Shown: piece after piece, positions 27,423 through 35,739 of the stretch
Layout: each line of letters begins with the position of its first letter
How positions within the stretch are numbered: position 1 is the first letter of the stretch
From: Pseudomonas sessilinigenes
GTDB lineage: Bacteria > Pseudomonadota > Gammaproteobacteria > Pseudomonadales > Pseudomonadaceae
NCBI RefSeq assembly: GCF_003850565.1
Contig: NZ_CP027706.1
Coordinates: forward strand, 5,518,001 to 5,582,000
Length of the DNA: 64,000 nucleotides
Direction: 5' to 3'
Position numbers and translations under genes: made by a program
The notes under the pieces: model-generated
Seen by the model: only the letters and a program-made list of their open reading frames with translations
What the model was told of the DNA's origin: nothing
Databases searched by the model: none

Positions 27423-28399
27423 TTCTTCCCAGTCTCCACATGGCCGCCGAAGCCGAAGCGCATGGCCGACAACACCTTGTCACCATAGGTGCCCTGGCCA
27501 CGGGAACGGTAGCGGGAGAACAACGAATTGGACAGGACCGGTACCGGCACCGCTTGCTCCATGGCCGCCTCGATGGTCCAGCGTCCTTCACCGCTATCGG
27601 CTACCGAACCGGAGAACCCATCGAGCTTTGGATCGCTGGCCAGGGCGTCGGCAGTCAAGTCCAGCAGCCAGGAGGACACCACGCTGCCACGACGCCAGAC
27701 CTCGGCGATATCGGCGACATTGAGATCGAAGCGCTGGTCTTCCGGCAGCGTCTCCGAGGCCTTGGTCTTGAGGATGTCGAAGCCCTCGGCGAAGGCCTGC
27801 ATCATGCCGTACTCGATACCGTTGTGGATCATCTTGACGAAATGCCCGGAACCGGCAGGACCGGCATGGATATAGCCACGCTCGGCGCGATCATCGGTAG
27901 CGACCCGGTCCTTGGTCCGAGGGATCGAACCCATGCCAGGCGCCAGGGCGGCAAACAGCGGGTCCAGGCGCAGGACTTCGTCGGCATCACCGCCGATCAT
28001 CATGCAGTAGCCGCGCTCCAGGCCCCAGACTCCGCCGGAAGTACCCACGTCAATGTACTTCAGGCCTTTGTGCGCCAGGTCGCGAGCGCGACGGATGTCA
28101 TCCTTGTAATAGGTGTTGCCGCCATCGATGATCACGTCGCCCGGCTCCAGCAACTGGCTCAGGGTGTCGATGGTTTCCTCGGTGGGTGCGCCAGCTGGCA
28201 GCATGACCCACACCGCGCGAGGCTGTTGCAGGCCGGCCACCAGCTCTGGCAGGTCAGCGACACCCTTGGCGCCCTCGGCGGCCAGGGTGTCGACGAAGTC
28301 GGTATTGCGGTCGAAGACCACGGTCTCGTGCCCATTGAGCATCAGGCGCCGTGCAATGTTGCCGCCCATGCGGCCCAGTCCAATAATCCCCAGTTGCAT
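27419..28399 (-). CDS. gntZ: 6-phosphogluconate dehydrogenase, short NAD-type (GntZ/YqeC)
   Basis: A 326-residue enzyme with [14 protein letters not shown] at the N-terminus (dinucleotide loop), [32 protein letters not shown], and [22 protein letters not shown] with the catalytic Lys and His. This is the short form, about 140 residues shorter than E. coli Gnd. It decarboxylates 6-phosphogluconate to ribulose 5-phosphate, usually with NAD. It is first gene of the gntZ-zwf-phosphatase operon; all junctions overlap by four bases. Confidence 0.92.
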   Translation of the reverse strand: MQLGIIGLGRMGGNIARRLMLNGHETVVFDRNTDFVDTLAAEGAKGVADLPELVAGLQQPRAVWVMLPAGAPTEETIDTLSQLLEPGDVIIDGGNTYYKDDIRRARDLAHKGLKYIDVGTSGGVWGLERGYCMMIGGDADEVLRLDPLFAALAPGMGSIPRTKDRVATDDRAERGYIHAGPAGSGHFVKMIHNGIEYGMMQAFAEGFDILKTKASETLPEDQRFDLNVADIAEVWRRGSVVSSWLLDLTADALASDPKLDGFSGSVADSGEGRWTIEAAMEQAVPVPVLSNSLFSRYRSRGQGTYGDKVLSAMRFGFGGHVETGKK

Positions 28400-28436
28400 G
28401 TGCTGATGCTCCTACTGCAAAAATCCAGATCAAAAA

Positions 28437-28465
28437 TGTATAGCCCAGCGAAGGGCCCAGGTGAA
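28437..28465 (-). promoter_or_regulatory. Candidate sigma-70 promoter of gntZ-zwf
   Basis: On the minus strand, TTCACC, a 17-base spacer and TATACA, 38 bases before the gntZ start. The -10 half also forms an inverted repeat with 28483-28489 (TGTATAG/CTATACA). Confidence 0.45.
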
Positions 28466-28841
28466 AACCTCAAGGTGCGCAACTATACAAGGCAAGAGAC
28501 CTCAAGACAGCGCAATCTTCCGTCATCAGGCGAGTTTTTGCTTCCAGCTGCGGTCAATCCCGACCGTTCGTCCCGGATTGGCACGAGTTGCTTGAAGATT
28601 AGTCCCGCCACCAACGCTGAAGTTTCCAAATTCTCGGGTGAATAACGCCCCTGTTCACCGCGAAGGCACAAGGACCATGAAAAATAAAAAAGTTCACTTG
28701 AGCCAGAAAATAAATAGAATTGCCCCCGTCGGACAGCCTGCCGCCTTGATCCAGCAGGTGCTGCACCGACTGCCATGGCGCTTGGAGCAAGGACGCAGAC
28801 AGCGGAGCATAGTTCAGAGACACCATTTGCGAGGTGAAGCG
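28466..28841. other. Intergenic region between gntZ promoter and small coiled-coil gene
   Basis: 376 bases. An in-frame ATG at 28677 could extend the next gene by 55 Lys/Arg/His-rich residues, but the stronger ribosome site is at 28831. No RNA gene was recognised. Confidence 0.35.
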
Positions 28842-29000
28842 ATGGGCACCGTAGTACCTGCACGACCTGCACAGACCCTGTACGTCACTATTCGACGCGA
28901 CGAACTGCGTCAACTCCAGGCAGAACGTGAGCAACTGCAACAGGAGCTCGCACAATTGCGCCTGCAGTTACAGAATCAGCAGCGCACGCCTTCGCACTAA
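28842..29000 (+). CDS. Small coiled-coil protein
   Basis: A 52-residue protein: a short N-terminal segment (MGTVVPARPAQTLYVTI) followed by a strongly heptad-like Arg/Gln/Leu/Glu helix (RRDELRQLQAEREQLQQEL, then more). It should form a coiled-coil dimer or larger assembly. GAGGTGA lies five bases before the ATG. Function unknown; no named family recognised. An extended form from 28677 is possible. It stands between gntZ and cptA without operon linkage. Confidence 0.65.
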   Translation: MGTVVPARPAQTLYVTIRRDELRQLQAEREQLQQELAQLRLQLQNQQRTPSH

Positions 29001-29215
29001 CGCCCCGCAAACCATAACGACCGGTCCTGGCCCCAAGCATAGGGAGCTAGCCGGTGCCGGGTCGTGCGCCACAAAAATCCAACGTTCTACCGACAAACTT
29101 TTCACACTTGGCTCTCGATACTCCCGGCCATTGTGGCCGTCTTGATACAAACGACGGCCTTCATTTGCAGCGCTGAGCAGGCGCGCAATGATCATGGTTT
29201 TCTGGGGAGCGCTGA

Positions 29216-30964
29216 ATGGCATTGTTCAAACGCGGTGGCGGTGACACGCCTGCGAAAGGTTTCGACTGGATGGGCCTGCTCTGGCTCTTCCTGTTCTTTT
29301 GGTACTTCTCCGGCATCACCCAACTGCTGATCCAGCTGACCGGCACCTCAGGCTTCACCGGTTTCCGCCAGGCCTTCATCATGAGTGCCGTCTGGCTGGC
29401 ACCGCTGCTGCTGTTTCCTTCACGCACCAAGCTCATGGCCGCGATCATCGGCGTTGTGCTCTGGGCGTGCTCCATGGCCAGCCTGGGCTACTTCTTCGTC
29501 TACCAGCAGGAGTTCTCGCAAAGCGTCATCTTCATCATGTTCGAGTCCAACCCCTCGGAAGCCGGTGAATACCTGACCCAGTACTTTGCCTGGTGGATGC
29601 TGCTGGCATTCCTGGCCCACACCGCTTTCGCCATCTTTCTCTGGACTCGCCTGCGCCCGGTCTATATGCCCCGGCTTCAAGCCTTGGCGGCAGCGGTGGC
29701 GATCCTGGTGGCCATTGTCGGCTACCCGCTGGTCAAGCAGATTTCCCGCACCGCCACCCTGGCCGAGGGCCTGGAAAAATTCGAGACCCGCATCGAGCCC
29801 GCGGTACCGTGGCAGATGGTGGTCGCCTATCGCCGCTATCGCGAACAACTGGACAACATGCAGGGCATGCTCCATAGCGTGAGCAAGATCCCGCCCCTGA
29901 CCAACCTCAAGGACAGCATGGCCAATCAGCCGGCCACCCTGGTGCTGGTGATCGGCGAATCCACCAACCGCCAACGCATGAGCCTCTACGGCTATCCGCG
30001 CCAGACCACCCCTGAACTGGACAAGCTCAAGGACCAGATGGCGGTTTTCAACAACGTCATCACCCCGCGCCCCTACACCATTGAGGCCCTGCAGCAGGTA
30101 CTGACCTTCGCCAACGAAGAAAACCCCGACCTGTACCTCAAGACTCCGTCCCTGGTCAGCGTGATGAAACAGGCCGGCTACAAGACCTACTGGATCACCA
30201 ACCAGCAGACCATGACCAAGCGCAACACCATGCTCACCACTTTCTCCGAGCAGGCGGACGAGCAGGTGTACCTGAACAACAATCGCAACCAGAACGCCCG
30301 CCAATACGATGGCGATGTACTGGAGCCGTTTTCCAAGGCCCTGGCCGATAGCGCACCGCGCAAGTTCATCGTGGTCCATCTGCTGGGCACGCACATGAGT
30401 TACCAGTACCGCTACCCGCCCAGCTTCGACAAGTTCACCGATCGCCAGGGCGTACCGCCGACTCTGCACGACGACCAGGTTCCAACCTACAACAGCTACG
30501 ACAATGCCGTGTTGTATAACGATTTCGTGGTGTCCAGCCTGATCAAGGACTACGCCAAGACCGACCCCAACGGTTTCCTGCTGTACCTCTCGGACCATGG
30601 TGAGGACGTGTTCGACTCAGCTGGACATGACACCCTTGGGCGCAACGAAGGCAAGCCCACCGCGCCGATGTACACCATTCCGTTCATGGCCTGGGCATCG
30701 CCCAAATGGCGGGAAACCCACGATTGGAGCTTCGCCTCCGATCTCAATCGCCCTTATATGAGCTCGCAACTGATTCATACCTGGGCCGATCTGGCCGGCC
30801 TGAGCTTCGATGAACTGGACCGTACCCGCAGCCTGGTCAGCGACAGCTTCAAGCCGCGCCCCTTGCTGATCGGCGATCCCTATACCCGCCAGAACAAGCC
30901 ATTGATCGATTTCAGCCTGATGAAACCCAAGGCCCCCACCGACAACGCGGTGGTCCAGCAGTAA
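29216..30964 (+). CDS. cptA: Phosphoethanolamine transferase CptA
   Basis: A 582-residue inner-membrane enzyme. Four to five spans occupy residues 15-185, followed by a periplasmic sulfatase-fold domain. It contains LVIGESTNRQRMSLYGYPRQTTP, PRPYTIEALQQVLTF with the probable nucleophilic Thr, LLGTHMSYQYRYP and YLSDHGEDVFD for zinc. CptA transfers phosphoethanolamine to lipopolysaccharide core heptose. GGGGAG precedes the ATG. A hairpin (30975-30993) follows. Downstream lie a PtrA-like gene and a metal-type two-component system, so metal-responsive surface modification is conceivable but unproven. Confidence 0.92.
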   Translation: MALFKRGGGDTPAKGFDWMGLLWLFLFFWYFSGITQLLIQLTGTSGFTGFRQAFIMSAVWLAPLLLFPSRTKLMAAIIGVVLWACSMASLGYFFVYQQEFSQSVIFIMFESNPSEAGEYLTQYFAWWMLLAFLAHTAFAIFLWTRLRPVYMPRLQALAAAVAILVAIVGYPLVKQISRTATLAEGLEKFETRIEPAVPWQMVVAYRRYREQLDNMQGMLHSVSKIPPLTNLKDSMANQPATLVLVIGESTNRQRMSLYGYPRQTTPELDKLKDQMAVFNNVITPRPYTIEALQQVLTFANEENPDLYLKTPSLVSVMKQAGYKTYWITNQQTMTKRNTMLTTFSEQADEQVYLNNNRNQNARQYDGDVLEPFSKALADSAPRKFIVVHLLGTHMSYQYRYPPSFDKFTDRQGVPPTLHDDQVPTYNSYDNAVLYNDFVVSSLIKDYAKTDPNGFLLYLSDHGEDVFDSAGHDTLGRNEGKPTAPMYTIPFMAWASPKWRETHDWSFASDLNRPYMSSQLIHTWADLAGLSFDELDRTRSLVSDSFKPRPLLIGDPYTRQNKPLIDFSLMKPKAPTDNAVVQQ

Positions 30965-30974
30965 GCCACGAATA

Positions 30975-30993
30975 GAGGGCCGCAATGGCCCTC
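30975..30993 (+). terminator. Hairpin after cptA
   Basis: GAGGGCC-GCAAT-GGCCCTC, ten bases after the stop, without a T-run; a weak or factor-assisted terminator. Confidence 0.5.
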
Positions 30994-31088
30994 GATACCG
31001 GGCTGCGCTCACGCCTGCATAGCCACCGTAACGGACAGCAGGCGCCCTGGCGGAAACACCATGTCAATAATGTAATGATCGAATCAGG

Positions 31089-31110
31089 CTGACGTTAACC
31101 CTGACTTAAT
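31089..31110 (+). promoter_or_regulatory. Direct repeat upstream of PtrA-like gene, candidate response-regulator site
   Basis: CTGACGTTAA and CTGACTTAAT occur twelve bases apart, head to tail. OmpR-family response regulators bind such repeats. It lies 81 bases before the start codon. Confidence 0.45.
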
Positions 31111-31190
31111 AGAATCGAGTTTAACTTCCCCCGTCACTTGTTATTCAGGGATGGGGCAAGTACCGAATACTCTTAAGCAGGAAATACAGC

Positions 31191-31430
31191 ATGAAACTCT
31201 CGACTATTGTACTCAGCGGCCTGATCCTGGTCGGCTCCAGCGCAGCCTTCGCTGAGGGTGGTTCCGAGCGCGTACAACAGTTCTATCAGAACTTCCGTGT
31301 CAATCAGCAGCAAATCCACGGCACCCAAGCCGCAAATACTGCCAAGACCGAAAAGCAGCAATCTACCTCGCAATACTCAACATCGGATGCCAAACAAGAA
31401 CAACAAAGAACCCAACAGCCCGATGCCTGA
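31191..31430 (+). CDS. PtrA-like small periplasmic protein
   Basis: A 79-residue protein with a clear signal peptide (1-21, ending AAFA) followed by EGGSERVQQFYQNFR, the pattern of the PtrA N-terminal region, and a Gln/Ser/Thr-rich disordered tail. PtrA of P. aeruginosa is copper-inducible, periplasmic and encoded beside a CopR/CopS pair; here a metal-type two-component system begins 408 bases downstream. CAGGAAAT precedes the ATG. A rho-independent terminator follows. The role is probably metal tolerance, inferred. Confidence 0.7.
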   Translation: MKLSTIVLSGLILVGSSAAFAEGGSERVQQFYQNFRVNQQQIHGTQAANTAKTEKQQSTSQYSTSDAKQEQQRTQQPDA

Positions 31431-31486
31431 CTCAGTACAAACCACTCTCTGCTCCGGACCGCCATCGGTTTGAGGAGCGGACTTCC

Positions 31487-31510
31487 AGGCGCCTGCATAG
31501 GCGCCTTTTC
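31487..31510 (+). terminator. Rho-independent terminator of the PtrA-like gene
   Basis: AGGCGCC-TGCATA-GGCGCCT followed by TTTTCTT, 56 bases after the stop. Confidence 0.75.
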
Positions 31511-31547
31511 TTATCGCGTTAATTCTTTCACGGCAATTACCGCGACA

Positions 31548-31561
31548 TTACAACCTTGTAA
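31548..31561. promoter_or_regulatory. Palindrome TTACAA-CC-TTGTAA upstream of the two-component genes
   Basis: A perfect six-base dyad with a two-base spacer, 278 bases before the response-regulator start. CopR/CusR-type boxes are inverted repeats containing TTACA/TGTAA, so it may be an autoregulatory site. The region 31431-31838 otherwise holds the terminator at 31487, an AATCCA/TGGATT repeat (31736-31757) and no gene. Confidence 0.4.
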
Positions 31562-31838
31562 CCTGGCGCACCTGTCGATTTAACTCACTTAACATCCAAG
31601 CCAACTGGATAGGACCTCTCCTCAAGACACGAAAGGAAACAATAAGCCCCAGGGTATTTCCTGAGCCTCTATTGCGCCTGAAAATCGAATATGAATGTTC
31701 TGACAGGACGCATGCCAGTCGTCGAGAACAGATCTAATCCATTGAATTATCTGGATTACTTTATTGACCCTGTAGCTACTTTAGGCTTCATCATCGAACC
31801 ATCGGATAAAGCCCAAGCAGTTGAAGAGGATAAAGACC

Positions 31839-32513
31839 ATGCGCATTCTAGTGATTGAAGACGAACCGAAAACAGCTGACTACTTACATCAGGGACTCAC
31901 CGAAAGTGGCTATATCGTCGATCGTGCCAACAACGGAGTAGATGGACTACACCTGATCGAACAACAACCCTACGAGTTGGTGATACTTGATGTAAATCTG
32001 CCGGGCAAGGATGGCTGGCAAGTGCTGGCGAACATGCATCGTCAATACACCGCTAGAGTCATGATGCTAACGGCCCGAGGGCGCCTTGAAGACAAAGTCA
32101 GGGGCCTGGATATGGGGGCCGACGATTATCTGGTCAAACCATTTCAATTCCCGGAGTTACTGGCTCGCGTCCGAACCCTGATGCGTCGTAGTGAACCTGT
32201 GGCTCAACCAGAAGTATTGCAAGTTGCCGACTTGCAACTTGATCCCAGGCGCCACCGGGCTTATCGCGGTGATCGTCGTATCGACCTGACGACCAAGGAA
32301 TTCACCCTGTTGCATGTTCTGATGCGACATTCGGGAGAAGTCCTGACTCGCACACAAATCATTTCCCTGGTCTGGGACATGAACTTCGACTGCGATACCA
32401 ACGTGGTGGAAGTGTCCATCAGTCGCCTGCGGGCGAAGATCGACGATGCCAGTGAGCTCAAGCTGATCCATACCCTGCGCGGCGTTGGCTATGTACTGGA
32501 AATACGCCAATGA
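31839..32513 (+). CDS. Heavy-metal-type response regulator (CopR/CusR-like)
   Basis: A 224-residue OmpR-family regulator. The receiver domain (about 1-115) begins MRILVIEDEPKTADYL, the phosphoacceptor Asp is in VILDVNLPGKDGW, and a Lys lies in LVKPFQF. The winged helix (about 125-222) ends VRGVGYVLE-like (LRGVGYVLEIRQ). The EDEPKTADYLHQGL start is typical of IrlR/CopR/CusR regulators. The ATG at 31839 has GAAGAGG upstream; 31821 would add six residues. Its stop overlaps the kinase start (ATGA). It probably controls the PtrA-like gene and possibly cptA (inference). Confidence 0.92.
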   Translation: MRILVIEDEPKTADYLHQGLTESGYIVDRANNGVDGLHLIEQQPYELVILDVNLPGKDGWQVLANMHRQYTARVMMLTARGRLEDKVRGLDMGADDYLVKPFQFPELLARVRTLMRRSEPVAQPEVLQVADLQLDPRRHRAYRGDRRIDLTTKEFTLLHVLMRHSGEVLTRTQIISLVWDMNFDCDTNVVEVSISRLRAKIDDASELKLIHTLRGVGYVLEIRQ

Positions 32514-33937
32514 ACACCCACCCGCCCTCGCCCACCAACAGCAGCTTGTCCATGCGCCTGGGGCTGACCGTCAGTCTGATGGGGGCAGCGCTGGTGTTGC
32601 TGCTGGCCACCTTGGCCTACCTGTCCTTGAACCATGAACTGGACAACCTGGCGCGCAAGAGCTTGCGCAGCAAGCTGGAACAGATCCAGCACAGCCTCCT
32701 CAGCGATCTCAAGAGCAGCGACCTGGCCGCCCGCCCCCACTCCCTGCTGGATCTGGTGATGGGGCACGACAACCTGCAACTCTCGGTGCTGGGCAGCGCC
32801 CCTCAGACAGAACCTTTGCTGGACGTCGGCGGCATCGGCCAACAGCCCCTGCCCGACACCTTGAAGAAAGCCACCGGCAGCGCTTATCTGGAATGGAACG
32901 ATAGCCGTGGCAGGCAGCTACTCAGCGCATCGCAAGCCATGCCACTGCGCAATGGCGAACAGGTACGGGTGATCCTGAGTCTCGATCGAAGCAATGACCA
33001 GGCCTTGCTCAGTGCCTACCTGCGCTCAACGGTGATTGCCTTGCCGCTACTCCTGCTGTTGATCGGTATCGGCGCCTGGTGGCTGGTGCAACGCGGCTTG
33101 CTGCCGCTGCAGCAGTTCACCCGCGTCGCGGCGAAGGTCACGACCCAGGACCTCACCCATCGCCTGAACCTGGAGCGCCTGCCACGGGAGCTGGCGGAGC
33201 TGGGCCAGGGCATCAATGTCATGCTGCAACGCCTGGACGGAGGAGTGCAGCGCCTGTCGCAGTTCTCCGACGATCTGGCCCACGAGCTGCGCTCGCCCAT
33301 CAGCAATCTGATGGGCAAGGCCCAGGTGACCCTATCTCGCGAACGCCCGCCCCAGGAATACAAGGCCGTGCTGGAGGCCAGCATCGAGGAGCTGGAACGC
33401 GTGACCCGGATCGTCGCTGACATGCTGCTCCTGGCCCAGGTCAGCCAACCCGCTTCCCAGGCGCGCTTCGCCCGGGTGTCGCTACGGGTGGAAGCCCGCA
33501 AGGTCATGGACCTGTTCGCCCTGAGCGCCGAGGACAAGCACGTTCAGCTGCATTTGAGTGGCGATGCCTGGGTCCTGGGCGATCGGTTGATGATCCAGCG
33601 AGCGATTTCCAACTTGTTGTCCAATGCCATCCGTCATAGCCCGCCCGGAAGCCGTATCGAGCTGGGAGTCGAACCACGACTACAAACCGTCAACCTGACC
33701 GTGAGCAACCCGGGAGCGGGCATCGCCGCCTGCCACCTGCCTCATCTGTTCGAGCGTTTCTACCGGATCGACAGCAGCCGCACTCGCGCCGAAGGTGGTA
33801 CAGGCCTGGGGTTGGCGATCGTCCGCTCGATCATGAGCCTGCATGAGGGGCAAGCCGAGGTCAGCAGCGTAGAGGACGGCCAGACCGAGTTCCGCCTGGT
33901 GTTTCCCAAGCTCGGCCCCGCGCACCACGACCTCTAG
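32510..33937 (+). CDS. Heavy-metal-type sensor histidine kinase (CopS/CusS-like)
   Basis: A 475-residue membrane kinase. Spans at about 20-42 and 172-195 frame a periplasmic sensor of about 130 residues. Then come a HAMP domain, the H-box DDLAHELRSPISNL (phosphoacceptor His), the N-box ISNLLSNAIRHSP and the G-boxes with GTGLGLAIV. The sequence type is that of the copper/silver/heavy-metal kinases. Metal specificity cannot be read from the sensor. Its stop lies inside a hairpin shared with convergent chrA. Confidence 0.92.
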   Translation: MNTHPPSPTNSSLSMRLGLTVSLMGAALVLLLATLAYLSLNHELDNLARKSLRSKLEQIQHSLLSDLKSSDLAARPHSLLDLVMGHDNLQLSVLGSAPQTEPLLDVGGIGQQPLPDTLKKATGSAYLEWNDSRGRQLLSASQAMPLRNGEQVRVILSLDRSNDQALLSAYLRSTVIALPLLLLLIGIGAWWLVQRGLLPLQQFTRVAAKVTTQDLTHRLNLERLPRELAELGQGINVMLQRLDGGVQRLSQFSDDLAHELRSPISNLMGKAQVTLSRERPPQEYKAVLEASIEELERVTRIVADMLLLAQVSQPASQARFARVSLRVEARKVMDLFALSAEDKHVQLHLSGDAWVLGDRLMIQRAISNLLSNAIRHSPPGSRIELGVEPRLQTVNLTVSNPGAGIAACHLPHLFERFYRIDSSRTRAEGGTGLGLAIVRSIMSLHEGQAEVSSVEDGQTEFRLVFPKLGPAHHDL

Positions 33938-33953
33938 CCGCGATCGGCTAGAG
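33932..33953. terminator. Shared hairpin containing both convergent stop codons (kinase / chrA)
   Basis: CTCTAGCCG-CGAT-CGGCTAGAG, a perfect nine-base dyad. The kinase TAG and the chrA TAG each lie in one arm, so the stem cannot form while a ribosome occupies the stop. No T-run. Confidence 0.6.
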
Positions 33954-35132
33954 CAGCCAGGCCCCTGCTGCAGCCCCCAGAAGCACCAGGAACCAAGGCG
34001 GAATCCGGATACTGCATAACACCAGGGCCAGCAACACCAGCAACAGTTCCACTGGACCGGTGACGCTCTGGCGCCACAACGGCTGGTAAAGGGCAGCAGC
34101 CAACAACCCCACCACTGCGGCATTGACTCCGGCCAGCGCCGCCTGGAGCCCCTGGCGGTGGCGTAGCGCTTGCCAGAATGGCAGCACGCCTATCACCAAG
34201 AGCAGCCCCGGCAAAAAGATCGCCACCAGGCAAACCAGGGCTGCGCTCCAGCCATCGATGGCGGCCCCGAGAAACGCCGCGACACTGAACAGCGGCCCCG
34301 GCAGTGCCTGGGCGCTGGCGTAACCGGCCAGGAACAGTGAGTTGCCAAGCCACCCAGGTTCAACGACCTGGGCCTGCAGCAGTGGCAGCACGACATGGCC
34401 GCCACCAAAGACCAGCGCGCCAACGCGATAGAAGCCATCGAACAAGCTCAAGAGTCGATTCGGCCAAAGCGCTGCCAGGACCGGCAACAGCACCAGCAAC
34501 CCCAGTGCCAGGCCCAGGGCCATAGCTCCCAGGCGTCGACTGGAAGGCTTGGATGGGACCTCGAGCCCCGCGACGAACAGCGGCTTGATCAGCCCCCTGC
34601 CAAGCAGTGCTGCCAGTAACATCACCAGCAACTGAACCTGCAGTCCCGGCCAACGCAACACCAGCAGTGCTGCCAATACGGCAATGGCGATCCGCAACGG
34701 CCCGCGACACAAGCTGCGCGCCATGCTCCACAAGGCCTGGATCACCACCGCCACGGCCACTAGCTGCAGCCCCTGCAACACCCCCGCCGGTATCCCCGCG
34801 CCCACCCCCAACGCCAACAGGGTCATGAGCAATGCCGAAGGCAAGGTGAACCCGGCCCATGCAGCCACAGCGCCTGGCACCCCGGCCCTGGACAAGCCCA
34901 AGGCCATGCCCACCTGGCTACTGGCCGGCCCCGGAAGAAACTGGCACAGGGCAACCAGCTCGGCGTAGGCGGCCTCCCCCAGCCAACGACGACGCTGGAC
35001 GAACTCCTGGCGGAAGTAACCCAGGTGCGCCACCGGCCCACCGAACGAGCTCAGCCCCAAGCGCAGGAAAACCAGGAAAACGCCCCAGGCGGTTTCCGTC
35101 TCTCTGGCTGGCGAAGGCGTGGTGCCTGGCAT
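33948..35132 (-). CDS. chrA: Chromate transporter ChrA
   Basis: A 394-residue polytopic protein in two homologous halves, the usual long-chain CHR form. The first half has FLRLGLSSFGGPVAHLGYF, ELVALCQFLPGPASSQVGMALG; the second has GALVFGGGHVVLPLL and FLAGYASAQALPGPLFSVAAFLG. It exports chromate or related oxyanions; some members serve other anions. The start at 35132 overlaps the stop of the upstream acetyltransferase gene (TAATG), so the two are coupled. Confidence 0.92.
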   Translation of the reverse strand: MPGTTPSPARETETAWGVFLVFLRLGLSSFGGPVAHLGYFRQEFVQRRRWLGEAAYAELVALCQFLPGPASSQVGMALGLSRAGVPGAVAAWAGFTLPSALLMTLLALGVGAGIPAGVLQGLQLVAVAVVIQALWSMARSLCRGPLRIAIAVLAALLVLRWPGLQVQLLVMLLAALLGRGLIKPLFVAGLEVPSKPSSRRLGAMALGLALGLLVLLPVLAALWPNRLLSLFDGFYRVGALVFGGGHVVLPLLQAQVVEPGWLGNSLFLAGYASAQALPGPLFSVAAFLGAAIDGWSAALVCLVAIFLPGLLLVIGVLPFWQALRHRQGLQAALAGVNAAVVGLLAAALYQPLWRQSVTGPVELLLVLLALVLCSIRIPPWFLVLLGAAAGAWLL

Positions 35133-35623
35133 TACAAGGATTTGCTCCAGAACAGCATGCGGCCATAGGCAGGATCGAGCATCGCGCTGGCAAAACCGCA
35201 AGCCTTATAGGCCGCCTGGGCCCTTGCATTGCCTTCCAGTACCTCCAGGGTGATCTTGCAGCAGCCACGCTGGCGAGCGATGTCCTCGACCTTTTGCAGC
35301 ATGCGCTTGCTCAGGCCCTGACCGCGGAAGGCATCGAGCACCACCACGTCATGGACATTCACCAGGGGCCGGCAGGCGAAGGTAGAAAAACCCTCGAAAC
35401 AGTTCACCAACCCCACTGGTTGCCCACCCGCGAAAGCCAGCACACTGAATGCTTGCGGCCGCTTGGCCAGCTCCTCTGGCAGTTGCTGTAGCTGGTCCAC
35501 TGCCAGGGAACAGCCTCCGCCCATGGGGCCTTCGGCATAGTGACTCAGTAGCACGCCTATGGCTTCGGCATGCACCGGATTGCTGTAGCTGGCTTGCAAC
35601 ACCACGACATCGGCAACGTCCAT
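35132..35623 (-). CDS. GNAT family N-acetyltransferase
   Basis: A 163-residue acetyltransferase. It contains VVLDAFRGQGLSKRMLQKVEDIARQRG (in two blocks the acetyl-CoA motif, with R-G-Q-G-L) and LEVLEGNARAQAAYKACGF, the usual C-terminal GNAT segment. Substrate unknown. GAGG lies six bases before the ATG at 35623; earlier starts (to 35701) lack this. Its stop overlaps chrA, the second gene of the pair. Confidence 0.87.
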   Translation of the reverse strand: MDVADVVVLQASYSNPVHAEAIGVLLSHYAEGPMGGGCSLAVDQLQQLPEELAKRPQAFSVLAFAGGQPVGLVNCFEGFSTFACRPLVNVHDVVVLDAFRGQGLSKRMLQKVEDIARQRGCCKITLEVLEGNARAQAAYKACGFASAMLDPAYGRMLFWSKSL

Positions 35624-35739
35624 GTTCATCCTCGATCGATGCATTGAAAGTGAGCACTGGCGGCTCAGGCAGCTCGGATTGTAGGCGGAGCATGTGAGCA
35701 AACGAAGATTTTCACCTGCCCCCTACGGAAAAATCCTAA

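Noticed and set aside
28677..28841. Upstream ATG that would lengthen the coiled-coil protein by 55 residues
   Set aside because: Codon use is unlike a coding region here, and a much better ribosome site lies before 28842.
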